A DNA stretch of 64,000 nt from positions 68,811,405 to 68,875,404 of the forward strand of contig CM044322.1 of the NCBI GenBank assembly GCA_024291935.2, in the 5' to 3' direction. Source of the DNA: Okapia johnstoni. Taxonomy: Eukaryota; Chordata; Mammalia; Artiodactyla; Giraffidae. The notes below the pieces were generated by a model. The model did not search any database. It had not been told where the DNA came from and saw only the letters and a program-made list of their open reading frames with translations. Below are positions 10,401-21,226 of the stretch, piece after piece (the first letter of the stretch is position 1; the number at the start of each line of letters is the position of its first letter). The translations under genes were made by a program, and so were the position numbers.

Positions 10401-13400
10401 CTTCCTTCTTAATCTATAAGATGAGCAGGCTAAATAATATTATCTCTAAGGTCCCTTTCAGCTCTGACGTTACATGAGTCTAAACATGTTGATCAAGATT
10501 AATGGCTAAATTAATAGCAATTATGTAGGTATGTTTATTGAAAATAAAGGTCTTCAAAACATAAAGACAACTAAAACACCAAAGCATAAAAGAGCATGTG
10601 TAATATAATACTATTTTTGTAAAACAGTCATACACCAACATATATGAATAGAAAAAAAGGTCTAAAAATTATATACCAAAGTATTTCGTTATTCTAGAGT
10701 GATAGGTCTGTAGGTAATTAAATATTTTCTTCTTTTATCTTCTATATTTTTCTACAACAGAGGTGTATAGCTTGAGCAATTAGCAAATAATTTCCAAAAG
10801 ATCAAAACCTGAGTTCAAAGTTATGTGGAAGAAAGGAAAAAGAATTGCAATGAGTTGACTGAGGAACTACAGTGTTCTGAATGGATACCTCACCAAAGAT
10901 GTACAAATGGCATATGAAAAGATGCTTTACATCATATGTCAGGGAAATATAAATTAAAACAAGACAACATTGCACATCTATTAGAATGGTCAGATTCTGG
11001 AGCATTGACAACACCAAACGCTAGGAAGGATTTGGAGCAACAGTATTTTTCATACATTGCTGATGGGAATGCAAAATGGTAGAGTCACTTTGGAAGATAT
11101 TTTGGTGGTTTCTCAAAAAACTATTTAGTTTTATATGCTGATCATACAATCCAACTCCCAAAGGAGGTGAAAACTTACATCCGTACAAAAACCTTCACAT
11201 GGCTATTTTTAGCAGCTTTATTCCCAATTGCCCAAACTTGGAAGAAACCAAGACATCCTTCAGAAAGTGAATGGACAAGTAAACAGTGGTACATCCAGAA
11301 ATATTATTTAGCACTAAAAAGAAATGAGCTATACGCCATGAAAAGACATGGAGGAAACTTATATGAATGTTACTAAGTGAAAGAAGCCAATCTGAAAAGG
11401 CTACGAAAGTATGATTCTAACTATATGACATTCTGAAAAAGGCAAAAATAGAGAAAAACAAAAAGATCAGTGGTTGAGAAGAGTGGGGGAAGTAAAGTGA
11501 TATATAAGCAGAGCACAGAGGATTTTTAGGGTGGTGAGACTACTGCACATGAGGTTATAACGATGTACATATGTCATTAAACATTGGTCCAAATCCATAG
11601 AATGTACAATACCAACAGTGAACTCTTAGGTAAACTATGGACTTTGAGTGATAATGATGTGTCAGTTATAACAAATGTACCACTCTGTGAGTGATGTTGA
11701 TAATGGGTGGGAGGCTGTGCATATGTGGGTGTGGGGGCAGCAGGGGGAATCTCTGTATCTTCCTCTCAATTTTATTAGAAACCTAAAACTGCTCTAAAAC
11801 ATGAAGTGTTGAAATAAAGAATTAAATTTTGCAGTGTCAGATATGCACCATTCCAAATGAGATTTTTAAATTAATTTTTTGTTTCTTATTTTTAAATTGA
11901 AAATCTGGTTAGGATTGCATTGTAATACTGAGTCTGTGTGTCTGGGATCTTTTCTTTCATTCATACCTTCTTTTCCATTCTTTGATAAATGTTCATATAG
12001 GTCTCATGAATGGAATTATTTTTAAATTTCAATATTCATGTAATAACTATTACCAGGAAGTAAAACTGTTGATTTTTCAATATTTATTTTGTATCCAAGA
12101 ATAAAGTTTTTAGTAATTAATAGAATTACTTGGATTTTTTATGTATATTTTGCAAATGATGATATCATGTGACTCACCAATCACTCTAGGAATCTATCCT
12201 GTAAAAATAATAGCATGAAGTTGTATGTGTATACACACACACACACACAGACACACACACACATATATACACACATTCATCTCAATAAATGTTCATCAAT
12301 ATGAGAGATGGCATAGCCACATATAGTTAAAAAGTAGGAGACAGAGCTTTACATACTGATCTGGAAAAGTTCTCATGTATATTGTTACGTGAAAAAATAA
12401 AGCTATCTCAAAAATACGTATAGCAAAATCCCATCTTTGTAGGTAAATATGTGGTTCATAACACTGTACAAGAGGCAGTGATAAAAAGCCATCCCCAAGA
12501 AAAAGAAATCCAAGAAGGCAAAATGGTTGTCTGAGAAGGCCTTACAAACAGCTGAGAAGAAGAGTTAAGTGAAAAGCAAAGGAAAAAAGAAAAGACACAC
12601 CCACCTGAATGTAGAGTTCCAAAGAACAGCAAGGAAAGATAAGAAAGCCTTCCTCAGAGATCAGTGCAAACAAATAGAGGAAAATAATAGAGTGGGAAAG
12701 ACTAGAGATCTCTTCAAGAAATTTAGAGATACCGAGGGAACACTTCATTCAAAGATAGGCAAAATAAAGGACAGAAATAGTATGGACCTAACAGACGCAA
12801 AAGATGTTAAGAAAATGTGGCAAGAAAACAAAGAAGAACTATACAAAAGAGATCTTCATGACCCAGATAACCACGATGGTGTGATCACTCCCCTAGAGTC
12901 AGACATTCTAGAATGTGAAGTCAAGTGGGTCTTAGGAAGTATCACTAGGAACAAAGCTAGTGGAGGTGAAGGAATTCCAGTTGAGCTATTTCAAATCCTA
13001 AAGGATGATGCTGTGAAAGTGCTGCACTCAATATACCAGCAAATTTGGAAAACTCAGCAGTGGCCACAGAACTAGCAAAGGTCAGTTTTCATTTCAAGCC
13101 CAAAGTAGGGCAATGCCAAAGAGTGTTCAAACTACCGCACAATTGCACTCATTTCAGATGCAAGCAAAGCAATGCTCAGAATTAACCAAGCCAGGCTTCA
13201 GCAATACATGAATAGAGAACTTCCAGATGTTCAAGCTGGATTTGGAACAGGCAGAGAAACCAAAAATCAAATTGCCAACATCCAGGAAATCATAGAAAAA
13301 GCAAGAGAGTTCCAGAAAAACATCTACTTCTTCTTCACTGACTATGCTAAAGCCTTTGACTATGTGTATCACAACAAACTGTGGAAAATTCTTAAAGAGA

Positions 13401-16400
13401 TGGGAATACCAAGCCACCTTACCAATCTCCTGAGAAACCCATACAACGTAGGTCAAGAAGTAGCAGTTAGAACCAGACATTGAACAACGGACTGGTTCCA
13501 AATTGGGATAGGGGTACATCAAGGCTGTATATTGTCACCCTGCTTATTTAATTTATATGCAGAGTACATCATGAGAAATGCTGGACTGGAGGAAGCACAA
13601 GCTGGAATCAAGATTGTTGGGAGAAATATCAGTTAACCTCAGATAGGCAAATGACACTACCCTTATGGCAGAAAGCAAAGAAGAACTGAAGAGCCTCTTG
13701 ATGTAAGTGAAAGAGGAGAGTAAAAAAGCTGGCTTAAAACTCAACATTCAAGAAACAAACATCATAGCATCCAGTCCCATCACTTCGTGGCAAATAGATG
13801 GGGAAACAATGGAAACAGTGACAGACTTTATTTTCTTAGGCTCCAAAATCATTTAATGCAGCCATGAAATTAAAAGACGCTTGCTCCTTGGAAGAAAGCT
13901 ATGACCAACCTAGACAGCATATTAAAAAGCAGAGACATTACTTTGCCAACAAAGTTCCATCTAGTCAAAGCTATCGTTTTTCCAGTAGTCGTGTATGGAT
14001 GTGAGAGTTAGACCACAAAGAAGGCTGACCACTGAAGAACTGATGCTTTTGAACTGTGGTGTTGGAGAAGACTCTTGAGAGTCCCTTGGACTGCAAAGAG
14101 ATCCAACCAGTCCATCCTAAAGGAGATCAGTCCTGAATATCAATTGGAAGGACTGATGCTGAAATTGAAACTCCAATACGTTGGCCACCTGATGCAAAGA
14201 ATTGACTCATTGGAAAAGACCCTGATGCTGGGAAAGATTGAATGTGGGAGGAGAAAGGAATGACAGAGAACAAGATGGTTGGATGGAATCACCAACTCAG
14301 TGGACATGAGTTTGAGCAAGCTCTGGGTGATGGTGAAGGACAGGGAAGGCTGGTGTGCTGCAGTCCATGGGGTCGCAAAGAGTTGGACACGACTGAGTGA
14401 CTGAACAGCAACAAATGTCTGTTCATGTGTATGTGCATTTATTTAAATATCTGTGTAAATAGAAGAAAAAGTCATTAAACACATCCAACCAATTACCTCT
14501 AAGAGCTATGACTTGTACTGACAAAGAAAATATGCTCCATTTTTACTTTATGTAATTTTGCAATGAATTATGGTTTTTCCCCTGTTTTGTGTATCTTTCA
14601 AGAAAAGTTATTGTTTAATTTTGAATTTTTACAAAACATAGTCAGATGTCCCAAACTACCCTGTTTTAGACCTAGTAGCACAGGAATCTTACTTCAGGGG
14701 GATTATTGTTGGGTGCTAATCATTTCATTAGAATGCATTGCTTGAATTGAGGCTTGGCTCTTTCTTAATTGCTTTCTAGATCCTAAAACCCTCCCCTCAG
14801 ATACAAGAAAGAGGACAGTATTGTGAATTTGTGGCAAATGTCTAGATTTTCACTGCTGATCAGTATCTTTGGGATTTTCACTCTTTTCTCTTATACTTAC
14901 TGCTTTTGCAGACAGGAAAGTGAGTCACCCAGGTGTGGTTTTCTCGGCACTGGCTCCAATTGCTGCCCTTGAAGATGCAATGCTCATTGCATTTAAACAT
15001 GATAGTGTCATTCACATTCACAGGCTCCAAGGAGCTGAACTCATCAGTCACCAGTAAGGGGTCAGGACAGTGGCCCCCTGAACAAGAAAACAGGCAGAGA
15101 GCTGAAGGACGAAGCTGAAACTCACCACAGCAAAGGGTAGACCTCCTCAGGCTTCATCAAGAAGAGTGAAAACAAGAAGTAAAACTGCATCTTTTGTTCA
15201 TTTATTTATTTGCTACACCGCACAGCTTGTGGGATCTTAGTTCCCCAACCAGGGATTGAACCCAGGCCCTCAGCAGTGAGAGTGCAGAGTCCTAACCACG
15301 GGACCAGCAGGGAATTCCCAAAACTGCACCTTTTATTATGGACTGTTTGCTGCTATTGGTGCTGCTAAATCGCTTCGGTCATGTCTGACTCTTTGCAACC
15401 CCATGGACTGTACCCCACCAGGCTCCTCTGTCCATGGGATTCTCCAGGCAAGAATACTGGAGTGGGTTGCCATTTCCTTCTCCAGGGGATCTTCCCTACG
15501 CAAGTATCAAACCCACGTCTCTTACTTCTCCTGCATTGGCAGGCGGGTCCTTTACCACTAGTGCCACCAGGGAAGCCCATTATGGACTGGTACCAGGAAC
15601 CAAACCATATCAATGCAGGATGAGCAAAGATTGGGTTGTCCTAAGTGAGAAAGAATTTTGATCGTGCACAAGAGTGACAACCGACATTAGAACTTACTGA
15701 AATTAAGCATGTAACTGGAAATTACCAATAGCACGTTCATCATTTTCTTATGGTAAGCATTGCTCAAAATTTTTGAGCCCACGTTTAAGGCAAGTGTTTC
15801 CTTACCTTTCATCCTGTCAGATACACACATTAGCCATCATTTTTTAACTTTGTTGTTGTTGTTGTTCTCCCCAGGTGGAAAAACAGGAGAATACAGAGGG
15901 ATGTGAATTTGGTAATATGCTGCTGCTGCTGCTAAGTCGCTTCAGTCGTACCCGACTCTGTGCAACCCCGTAGACGGCAGCCCACCAGGCTCCCCTGTCC
16001 CTGGGATTCTCCAGGCAAGAACACTGAAGTGGGTTGCCATTTCCTTCTCCAATGCATGAAAGGAAAAGTGAAAGTGAAGTCGCTCAGTCGTGTCCAACTC
16101 TTAGTGACCCCATGGACTACAACCTACCAGGCTCCTCCATCCATGGGATTTTCCAGGTGAGAGTACTGGAGTGGGTTGCCATTGCCTTCTCCATTGGTAA
16201 TATGAATAAAGGATAAATATACAGGTGTGCTTTACTCTAGGTATAAAGGAGAACTTTAGACTCTAGGTATAAAGCAAAACTAATCTAGCCATTCCTAAAA
16301 ACAGTATTAATAAAGAGAATGTGGACTAGTTATTCTCCATCCTTACAGACATCATAAATGAGTTTTATGAACATAAGCGAATCACTTAGATTTCAGGCAT

Positions 16401-18929
16401 CAAATTTGTAAATTGAGAACATAAATTTTTCTAATTCAAAAATTAAATGATGGATAAAATGGTATGATATATTTACTACAAAATAATAATGCAAAGCAGA
16501 ATTGTAGATGAAAAAAGTCATGTGTTGATAATACATATGAGTTCATTTTTCTAATATTTAATTAATTTATTTATTTAGCTGCACTGTGTCTTAGTTGTAG
16601 CCTGTGGGATCTAGCTCCCTCACCAGCGATCGAACCCAGGCCCCTTGCATTGGTAGCACAGAGTCTTAGCCACCGGACAACCTCAAAAGTCCCACAAATG
16701 AGTTTATTTTATACTTCTGTCTTTTTTATATGTTTAAATTTTTTCATAACATAAAAATTTTAAAGAAGTGTGATATTAAATAAATTATTAAAGTCTCCCC
16801 AAAAAAGTATTTTTAATACATAGAAACCCTTTCCTTCTTGTAGGGGTGACTGAATCTACTAATTCAACCAAGTTAATTCTGACTACAAGCTGATGGTTCA
16901 TACAGTAAAGAATCTGGCTGCAACGTGGGAGACCCAGGTTTGATCCCTGAGTCAGGAAGATCCTCTGGAGAAGGGAATGGCAACCCACTCCAGTACTCTT
17001 GCGTGGAGAATCCCATGGACAGAGGAGCCTTGTGGGCTACAGTGCATGAGATCACAAAGAGTAGGGCAAGACTGAGCGACTAACACTTGTACTTCACTTT
17101 CAAGAGCTGAATGGGCTTCCCAGGTGTCGCAGCATTAAAGAATCCGCCTGCCAATGCAGGAAACTTGGGTTCAATCCCTGGCTCTGGAAGGTCTCCTGTA
17201 GAAGCAAATGGCAACCTGTTGTGGTCCTTTAGTGGACCGAAACTTGGGGGTACAGAGTCGACCGATTAGAAAAGAAGGAAGAAAAGAGGCTGATATTCCC
17301 TGGTTTACACAGTATGCCAATATAACTCTAGGACAAAGAGCTAGCACTGTCTACGTAGGCTCAGGGCGCCCTCTCGAAGAGGTCTTGAAAGCCCGGGCAA
17401 ATAAGTAGACACGGTGGACACCTGTGCTCCATGGAAGCAGCCTGAAACGGAGAGAGGGAGAGAGCGAGAGGGAGAGTGAGAGCGAGGGAGAGAGAGGGAG
17501 AGAGAAAATGAGGAAAGACATGGTGACCAGTGCTCTGGTGGAACAAAGGCATTTATTCAACATATTGTGGGCATATATATACTCTTACCAGATAGCCCTT
17601 TTTAGCAGAGATAGGGATCAAAGATCTAACAAGTCATCTAGAAAGCCGGAGGCTAGAATTATTCTCTAGAGAGGGGGCTGTAAAAGTAACTTTACGTACC
17701 AGAAAGGAGGAGACTTGTAAATGGCTGCTGTTCACCACATGGAATTTCCATACAAATGAGATACATGAATTTCTATTATCGCCGAGAGCGGGCTTGCCAG
17801 CTCTCTGGCACCTGTATTCAGGTGCTGTTAAGGAACATAGAATTCATGCAAGACTGAAAACAGCACACAGGAAGCCTCCTGTTAAATGTATCCTGACAGC
17901 AACCCACTCCAGTATTCTTGCCTGGGAAATCCCATGGACAGAGTCTGGTGGGGTACAGTCCATGGGACCGCAAAGAGTTGGACACGACTGAGCACACACA
18001 CACACAAGAGCTGACTACATGCCTTCAAATGAAAGTCTATCACTAGAGTACTTTAAAAATGGATTCCTAAAAGTTGAGAATTTTTTTTCTTATAAAGTCT
18101 TACCATGGCCAACTGGAGGTATGGTGTGAAAGGATACAGGAGGATGACAAGATGAACAAAGAAGCAGAAAGATCAAACTTACAGCAGCACTCAGGAGTGA
18201 GGGCGTTCCATCCCTTAGAGGCATTAAAAAATCGTCACATAAGTTAGGTACCCAGAATTTGTCTTTTTCCCTCATTTGCAATGAATATGCTATTGTTCAC
18301 TGGGGGAAGTTTTGGATAGCTCTTTGTTGGAAGGAAAAAAAAACAACAGATTTCACCTGACATGTCAGGTGTCTTGAGGAAGCACTTACTAGAGTCCCCA
18401 CCCAAGTGTCTTTTGCTTCACTATTAATTCTGACTCCTTGTATTCTTCCATGTCCATGAACATCCACATCCCTTCCTCCCCAAGGATTCCCAAAGTTTTG
18501 GTTTCAAAAGAAAAACAGGAGTTTTACTCAAATTCAGCCATTAGTTTTCCACTCCTAAAAATACAATCCCCTTTCCAAATAGTGGTACCACAGTTTATCA
18601 TAAATGAGACCTCTCAAGATTTTGAAATTGGTACATTTTTTGTTTCCAGAACAGAAAGAGAAAGTAGCAAATAATGACCCACTTCTTAGAGGCAGGTCAT
18701 TAAATATTTACTGCTGAGTACAGAGCATAACACCAAGTAACTTGAGATTAATCAATAAAGGAAATATGTTTTATAAATTTCAATTTCATTAAAATCTTAG
18801 ACAGAATGCCTCATAATCCACATGCTGATATCAAATGCCTTACAGTCTGAACTTAAGAAAAGAATACATACCATCTGAGGCAGAAGTCAGCCACACATCC
18901 ACAAGATAGCACATAGGCCAAAAAAACAT
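7321..18929 (-). CDS. C4BPB: C4BPB, C4b-binding protein beta chain (two-CCP form, 5 coding exons)
   Basis: This is the secreted plasma subunit that joins C4BP alpha chains in a complement inhibitor. Exons joined in order: 18929-18872 (signal peptide), 15077-14901 (CCP), 9831-9738 and 8574-8451 (a CCP split over two exons), and 7464-7321 (oligomerisation tail). Junctions are AG/GT, phases agree, and the sum is 597 bases (198 codons plus stop). The signal peptide [19 protein letters not shown] aligns with human C4BPB. The two CCP domains match human CCP2 and CCP3 with their cysteines and the closing tryptophan segment. The tail has LCKAIKKF and the [14 protein letters not shown] helix. Human C4BPB has 252 residues and three CCPs; the missing one is a relic at 18183-18321. 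Human CCP1 binds protein S, so this chain should not. A 5' UTR exon may end at 19524 before gtaacg, but this is weak. Confidence 0.94.
7845..8071 (+). repeat. BovA SINE in C4BPB intron
   Basis: gggcttccctggtggctcag head through gagttggatatgacttggc tail, followed by (caa)n. Confidence 0.88.
8451..8574 (-). CDS. C4BPB: C4BPB exon, second half of the CCP3-equivalent domain
   Basis: 124 bases between cgtccag and gtaagtag. It encodes [16 protein letters not shown] through [11 protein letters not shown] and on to VELELEKAF. The human chain has a cysteine (PECEK) just after the domain; here that cysteine is absent. Confidence 0.95.
9188..9400 (+). repeat. BovA SINE in C4BPB intron
   Basis: Full SINE from ggcttccctggtggctcag to the gacatgacctagagact tail. 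Confidence 0.88.
9738..9831 (-). CDS. C4BPB: C4BPB exon, first half of the CCP3-equivalent domain
   Basis: 94 bases between ctatcag and gtaagt. It encodes [18 protein letters not shown] through TITYYCEA. The split of this domain over two exons at the YYCE-R position is as in human. Confidence 0.94.
10325..10480 (+). repeat. MIR relic
   Basis: MIR-like text: ttcacctttcttggcttcc, aatctataagatgagcagg and a tail ggtccctttcagctctgac. Confidence 0.6.
10800..11835 (+). mobile_element. old L1 3' end
   Basis: Carries the familiar L1 ORF2-tail text (gaaaagatgctttacatcat, cattgctgatgggaatgca) and the weak frame KTYIRTKTF followed by [10 protein letters not shown], ending near 11830. Many lesions. Confidence 0.65.
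11840..12483. other. C4BPB intron, AT-rich with a (CA)n tract
   Basis: AT-rich sequence; a CA-rich microsatellite at about 12232-12274. 12180-12460 resembles a degraded LINE tail. No gene signal. Confidence 0.4.
12484..14413 (+). mobile_element. Bov-B (RTE) LINE, 5' truncated
   Basis: A 1.9-kb copy in C4BPB intron 2. It has RT blocks ([35 protein letters not shown]) interrupted by a frameshift near 13075 and later stops, and ends in the standard tail (gtcgcaaagagttggacacg). Not able to encode an intact RT. Confidence 0.9.
14414..14900. other. C4BPB intron, unique sequence
   Basis: Nothing beyond intronic sequence seen; it ends at the donor of the CCP2 exon. Confidence 0.4.
14901..15077 (-). 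CDS. C4BPB: C4BPB exon for the CCP2-equivalent domain
   Basis: 177 bases between ttgttcag and gtaagtat. It encodes [19 protein letters not shown] through [12 protein letters not shown], with four CCP cysteines and the conserved tryptophan of a complete sushi domain. One additional cysteine (NEHCIF) replaces a tyrosine seen in human. Confidence 0.95.
15195..15320 (-). repeat. CHR-type SINE
   Basis: Reverse tRNA-like SINE: atttatttatttgctac tail complement, ggattgaacccaggccc box, ending cagggaattccc. Confidence 0.8.
15357..15580 (-). repeat. BovA SINE
   Basis: Reverse SINE from gctgctaaatcgcttcgg to gccaccagggaagccc. Confidence 0.88.
15918..16200 (-). repeat. Bov-tA tandem (dimer) SINE
   Basis: Two reverse head-less units: gctgctgctgctaagtcgc to ccttctccaatgcatg, then gtgaagtcgctcagtcg to ccattgccttctcc. 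This is the dimeric form of the family. Confidence 0.82.
16560..16695 (-). repeat. CHR-type SINE
   Basis: Reverse SINE with atttatttatttagctgc, the cgatcgaacccaggcccc box and an altered head. Confidence 0.75.
16885..17095 (+). repeat. BovA SINE
   Basis: From the gtaaagaatctggctgcaa block to the gagcgactaacacttg tail; the first bases of the head are diverged. Confidence 0.82.
17113..17216 (+). repeat. BovA SINE, left part (split by an LTR)
   Basis: Head (gggcttcccaggtgtcgc) through the gcaacc at 17211-17216, where a solo LTR interrupts it. Confidence 0.85.
17217..17898 (-). mobile_element. solo LTR of an endogenous retrovirus
   Basis: 682 bases bounded by TG and CA. They are flanked by identical gcaacc copies (17211-17216, 17899-17904), a 6-base target duplication as in class II/beta-like elements. 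A TATA-like run (about 17571-17583) and AATAAA (17557-17552) read on the minus strand, so the LTR points that way. A purine-rich simple repeat at about 17450-17510 lies in its downstream part. No internal gag, pol or env sequence is present. It sits in C4BPB intron sequence, close to the dead CCP1 exon and in the same orientation as the gene. Confidence 0.82.
17899..17998 (+). repeat. BovA SINE, right part
   Basis: Continues the split SINE from gcaacccactccagtattc to gttggacacgactgagc, then a short CA run. Confidence 0.85.
18183..18321 (-). pseudogene. decayed C4BPB exon for CCP domain 1
   Basis: Read on the minus strand, this segment aligns with human C4BPB CCP1: [14 protein letters not shown], then KRQILGT, later NASKGWN and a terminal PECC, followed by a good gtaagt donor and preceded by a caacaaag acceptor. 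It cannot be coding. The first cysteine region has lost about two bases, in-frame TAA and TGA codons follow ILGT, and about 39 bases covering the YVCIKGYHLVGKK equivalent are missing. At 139 bases it also breaks phase. Skipping it keeps the frame. Confidence 0.88.
18872..18929 (-). CDS. C4BPB: C4BPB signal-peptide exon
   Basis: ATG at 18929; 19 codons plus one base before GTATGT. The encoded MFFW start and SASD end match the human signal region. Phase 1 at its 3' edge fits both the dead CCP1 exon and the live CCP2 exon. Confidence 0.9.
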
Positions 18930-18999
18930 CTTACGATCAATTGTTTGACCCGGGTTGGAAATGACCCAACCTAAGACCCTGGTTTGGATCAAAATAGGT

Positions 19000-21213
19000 C
19001 TTCTCACACCACTTAAGATCAGACCAATCACTCCTTCCTAGAGATGGGGTTGTATTGATCTTTATTTCCCTGGAAGGAAAAAAAAAACTTCTATGATAAG
19101 AAATAAGAATAGCTTTAAGGAAGTTGGTACAAGGAGAGATTTTTGCAAAGACACAAGGGGGTGATAAAAAGAATTGCTAGTTTTTAAAACTCAGTTTCAG
19201 AAATGGCCTATGTTGTTCATGCAAATCCAGTTGACCAGTCCCTTTGAACTGCAAGCCAATCATTCCTCAATAGATTCAGGCTAAACGGTCTTACTGTGAC
19301 CTTCACTTCTGTCAATATTTGCCAGTGTTTGCAGTCCACCTTGTGCAGCTCTCTCCAGCATAGTGGGTGGAGGTGGGGAGGTGAGGGGAGAAGTGCATTC
19401 CTGGTGATTTCCCAAGTACAACCTAACTCTGGGTGCTACCGCCCACCCTCACTCTGCAAATACCAGGTGTCCTAAAACTGCAACACTGAAGCCCGAAAGG
19501 TCAAGGAAGTCAACTAACGTTACCTGTCTCTGACAGCCTCCAGACCGTATTGCTTCCCAGAAAGGAGCTGGTCCTGGTGGGTTCCAAACTTGAGAAGGAC
19601 TCTGGAGTCCTGCAGCAACAACATCGTGCTTATTTGCCAGGTCTACACCAGGTTTCGCATTCCATGGTCTTCAGAGCAGGATTTGACCTGAGTCCAGAGT
19701 CAACCAAATGAACTAAGAGATGAGGGGAACACTCTGGTCTTAGGAATGAAAGCATGCAAATTTGCTTTTGGTTTCCCACTGTTTCTTGCTCATGAGGATT
19801 ACAGCCATTAACTGGTTGTCTCTGCACCAATTCTAAAACTGAGATAAAATTACTCAAACTTTTAGGTTTAAATAAAACAATATAAAACATCATAATAAAT
19901 ATAAAGCTAAAGATACAGTAAAGTCTCAAATGTGATTCTCATCCCCACCCTTTATCATACTTTGTTAATGATTTATTAATGTTTTTCTCCAACACCAGAC
20001 TGTTAAAAAACAAAATTCACCTGAGTAAATTTCAAAACCTAGTTGGTTTTATTCAGCAATTCATGAATCAGGCCACATACCATCTAGTAAACAGAAGGGA
20101 CCTCTGAGGAGCTGTACAAAATGGAGGGTTTTATTAAAGGAGAGCGGGGCAAGGAAGTTATTAACAAAAGAAAAGGAATAATTGTTTCAGGGTTGGTCAC
20201 CCTCTTTTGGGGAAACGATGAGAATTTAATCATGCAGTTTATCTCAGTTGTGCTGACCAGAAAATTCCAGAGTGGTCCAATTATGATTATATTACTGGGG
20301 AAGGTCAAAATCGCAATTAGGTCAAGTATTAAATCTAGGTTAGGCATCAGGACATTAGCCGAGATGACACCATTTGGGACCTGTGTTTCTCCCTTTAACA
20401 ACTGTCAACAACTCTAGAACAGGAGCGGTGCCTCATCTGTGTTTGCAAGCCCTTCCTCTGCACTGCTTAATGGAAGGTAGAATCAGCTGCTAAATGAAGT
20501 AAAAGCAACACAGGGCAAATAAAAAGAACAGTCACCCAGAAACTCTACCACAGCTCCTCGAATCCATACTGATAGCTTATCATTGATTATATACTGCTTT
20601 TATGGTGTTTCCATATCCTTGGTCAACTAATATGTGAGGCCTTATAGTGCAAGCATCTTTTAAAGTATAATTTTCAAAAAATTAATACATGGCATTCATG
20701 TAATTATAAAATGAACATGTGTCAAAGATTTTACTTGATTCATTAATTAATGAGGGAATTATTAAGATGCTACAACTAATTTAAAGAATTTAAGGAACAG
20801 AAATATGAAATATATAGTCAGTTAGTCATTCAAAGGCATTCTAAAATGACTTTTCTACTAGAGGCAAAACTGGTTAATATGCTGAGCAGCAAATTGTAAT
20901 ATTTGAAATCAGCTTTTCTAAATGATGGAAATTAGCTGAATCTCTAGTGGACAAAATTCATTTGTTTTCTGTGATCAGGAATCACTTGTATAGTTCTCTG
21001 AAAGGAATCATTTTCACACCCATCCATTTTCTACAAATTAACTCTACTCTTACAGAGATTTGTAAAAAAGCCTAATTTTTTTTTTTAAAAAAAGGCAATC
21101 AAAATTACACACACTATGGAATCAATAATTCCTAGAGAGTGTCTGCTGGAGAATACTCAGTAAACCATTAGAAAATGTCTCCATTGATTTCTTTTTCCCT
21201 AATTCCAAGTTTT
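19000..21213. other. C4BPB 5' flank and intergenic sequence
   Basis: Probably holds the C4BPB promoter; a weak minus-strand 5' UTR exon candidate ends at 19524 before gtaacg. 20000-20420 reads like a degraded LTR-type repeat (gttggttttattcagcaa) that I cannot classify. No ORF of note. Confidence 0.35.
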
Positions 21214-21226
21214 CAGTAATTTTTAA
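21214..21226. repeat. L1 target-site duplication, left copy
   Basis: cagtaatttttaa, identical to 28603-28615. Confidence 0.85.

Noticed and set aside
15365..15623. Open frames of 60-90 codons such as those with [18 protein letters not shown]
   Set aside because: These are translations of BovA/Bov-tA SINEs and recur at every SINE in the window; they are not genes.
17424..17669. Arg/Glu-Ser rich open frame
   Set aside because: It translates the purine-rich simple repeat inside the solo LTR.
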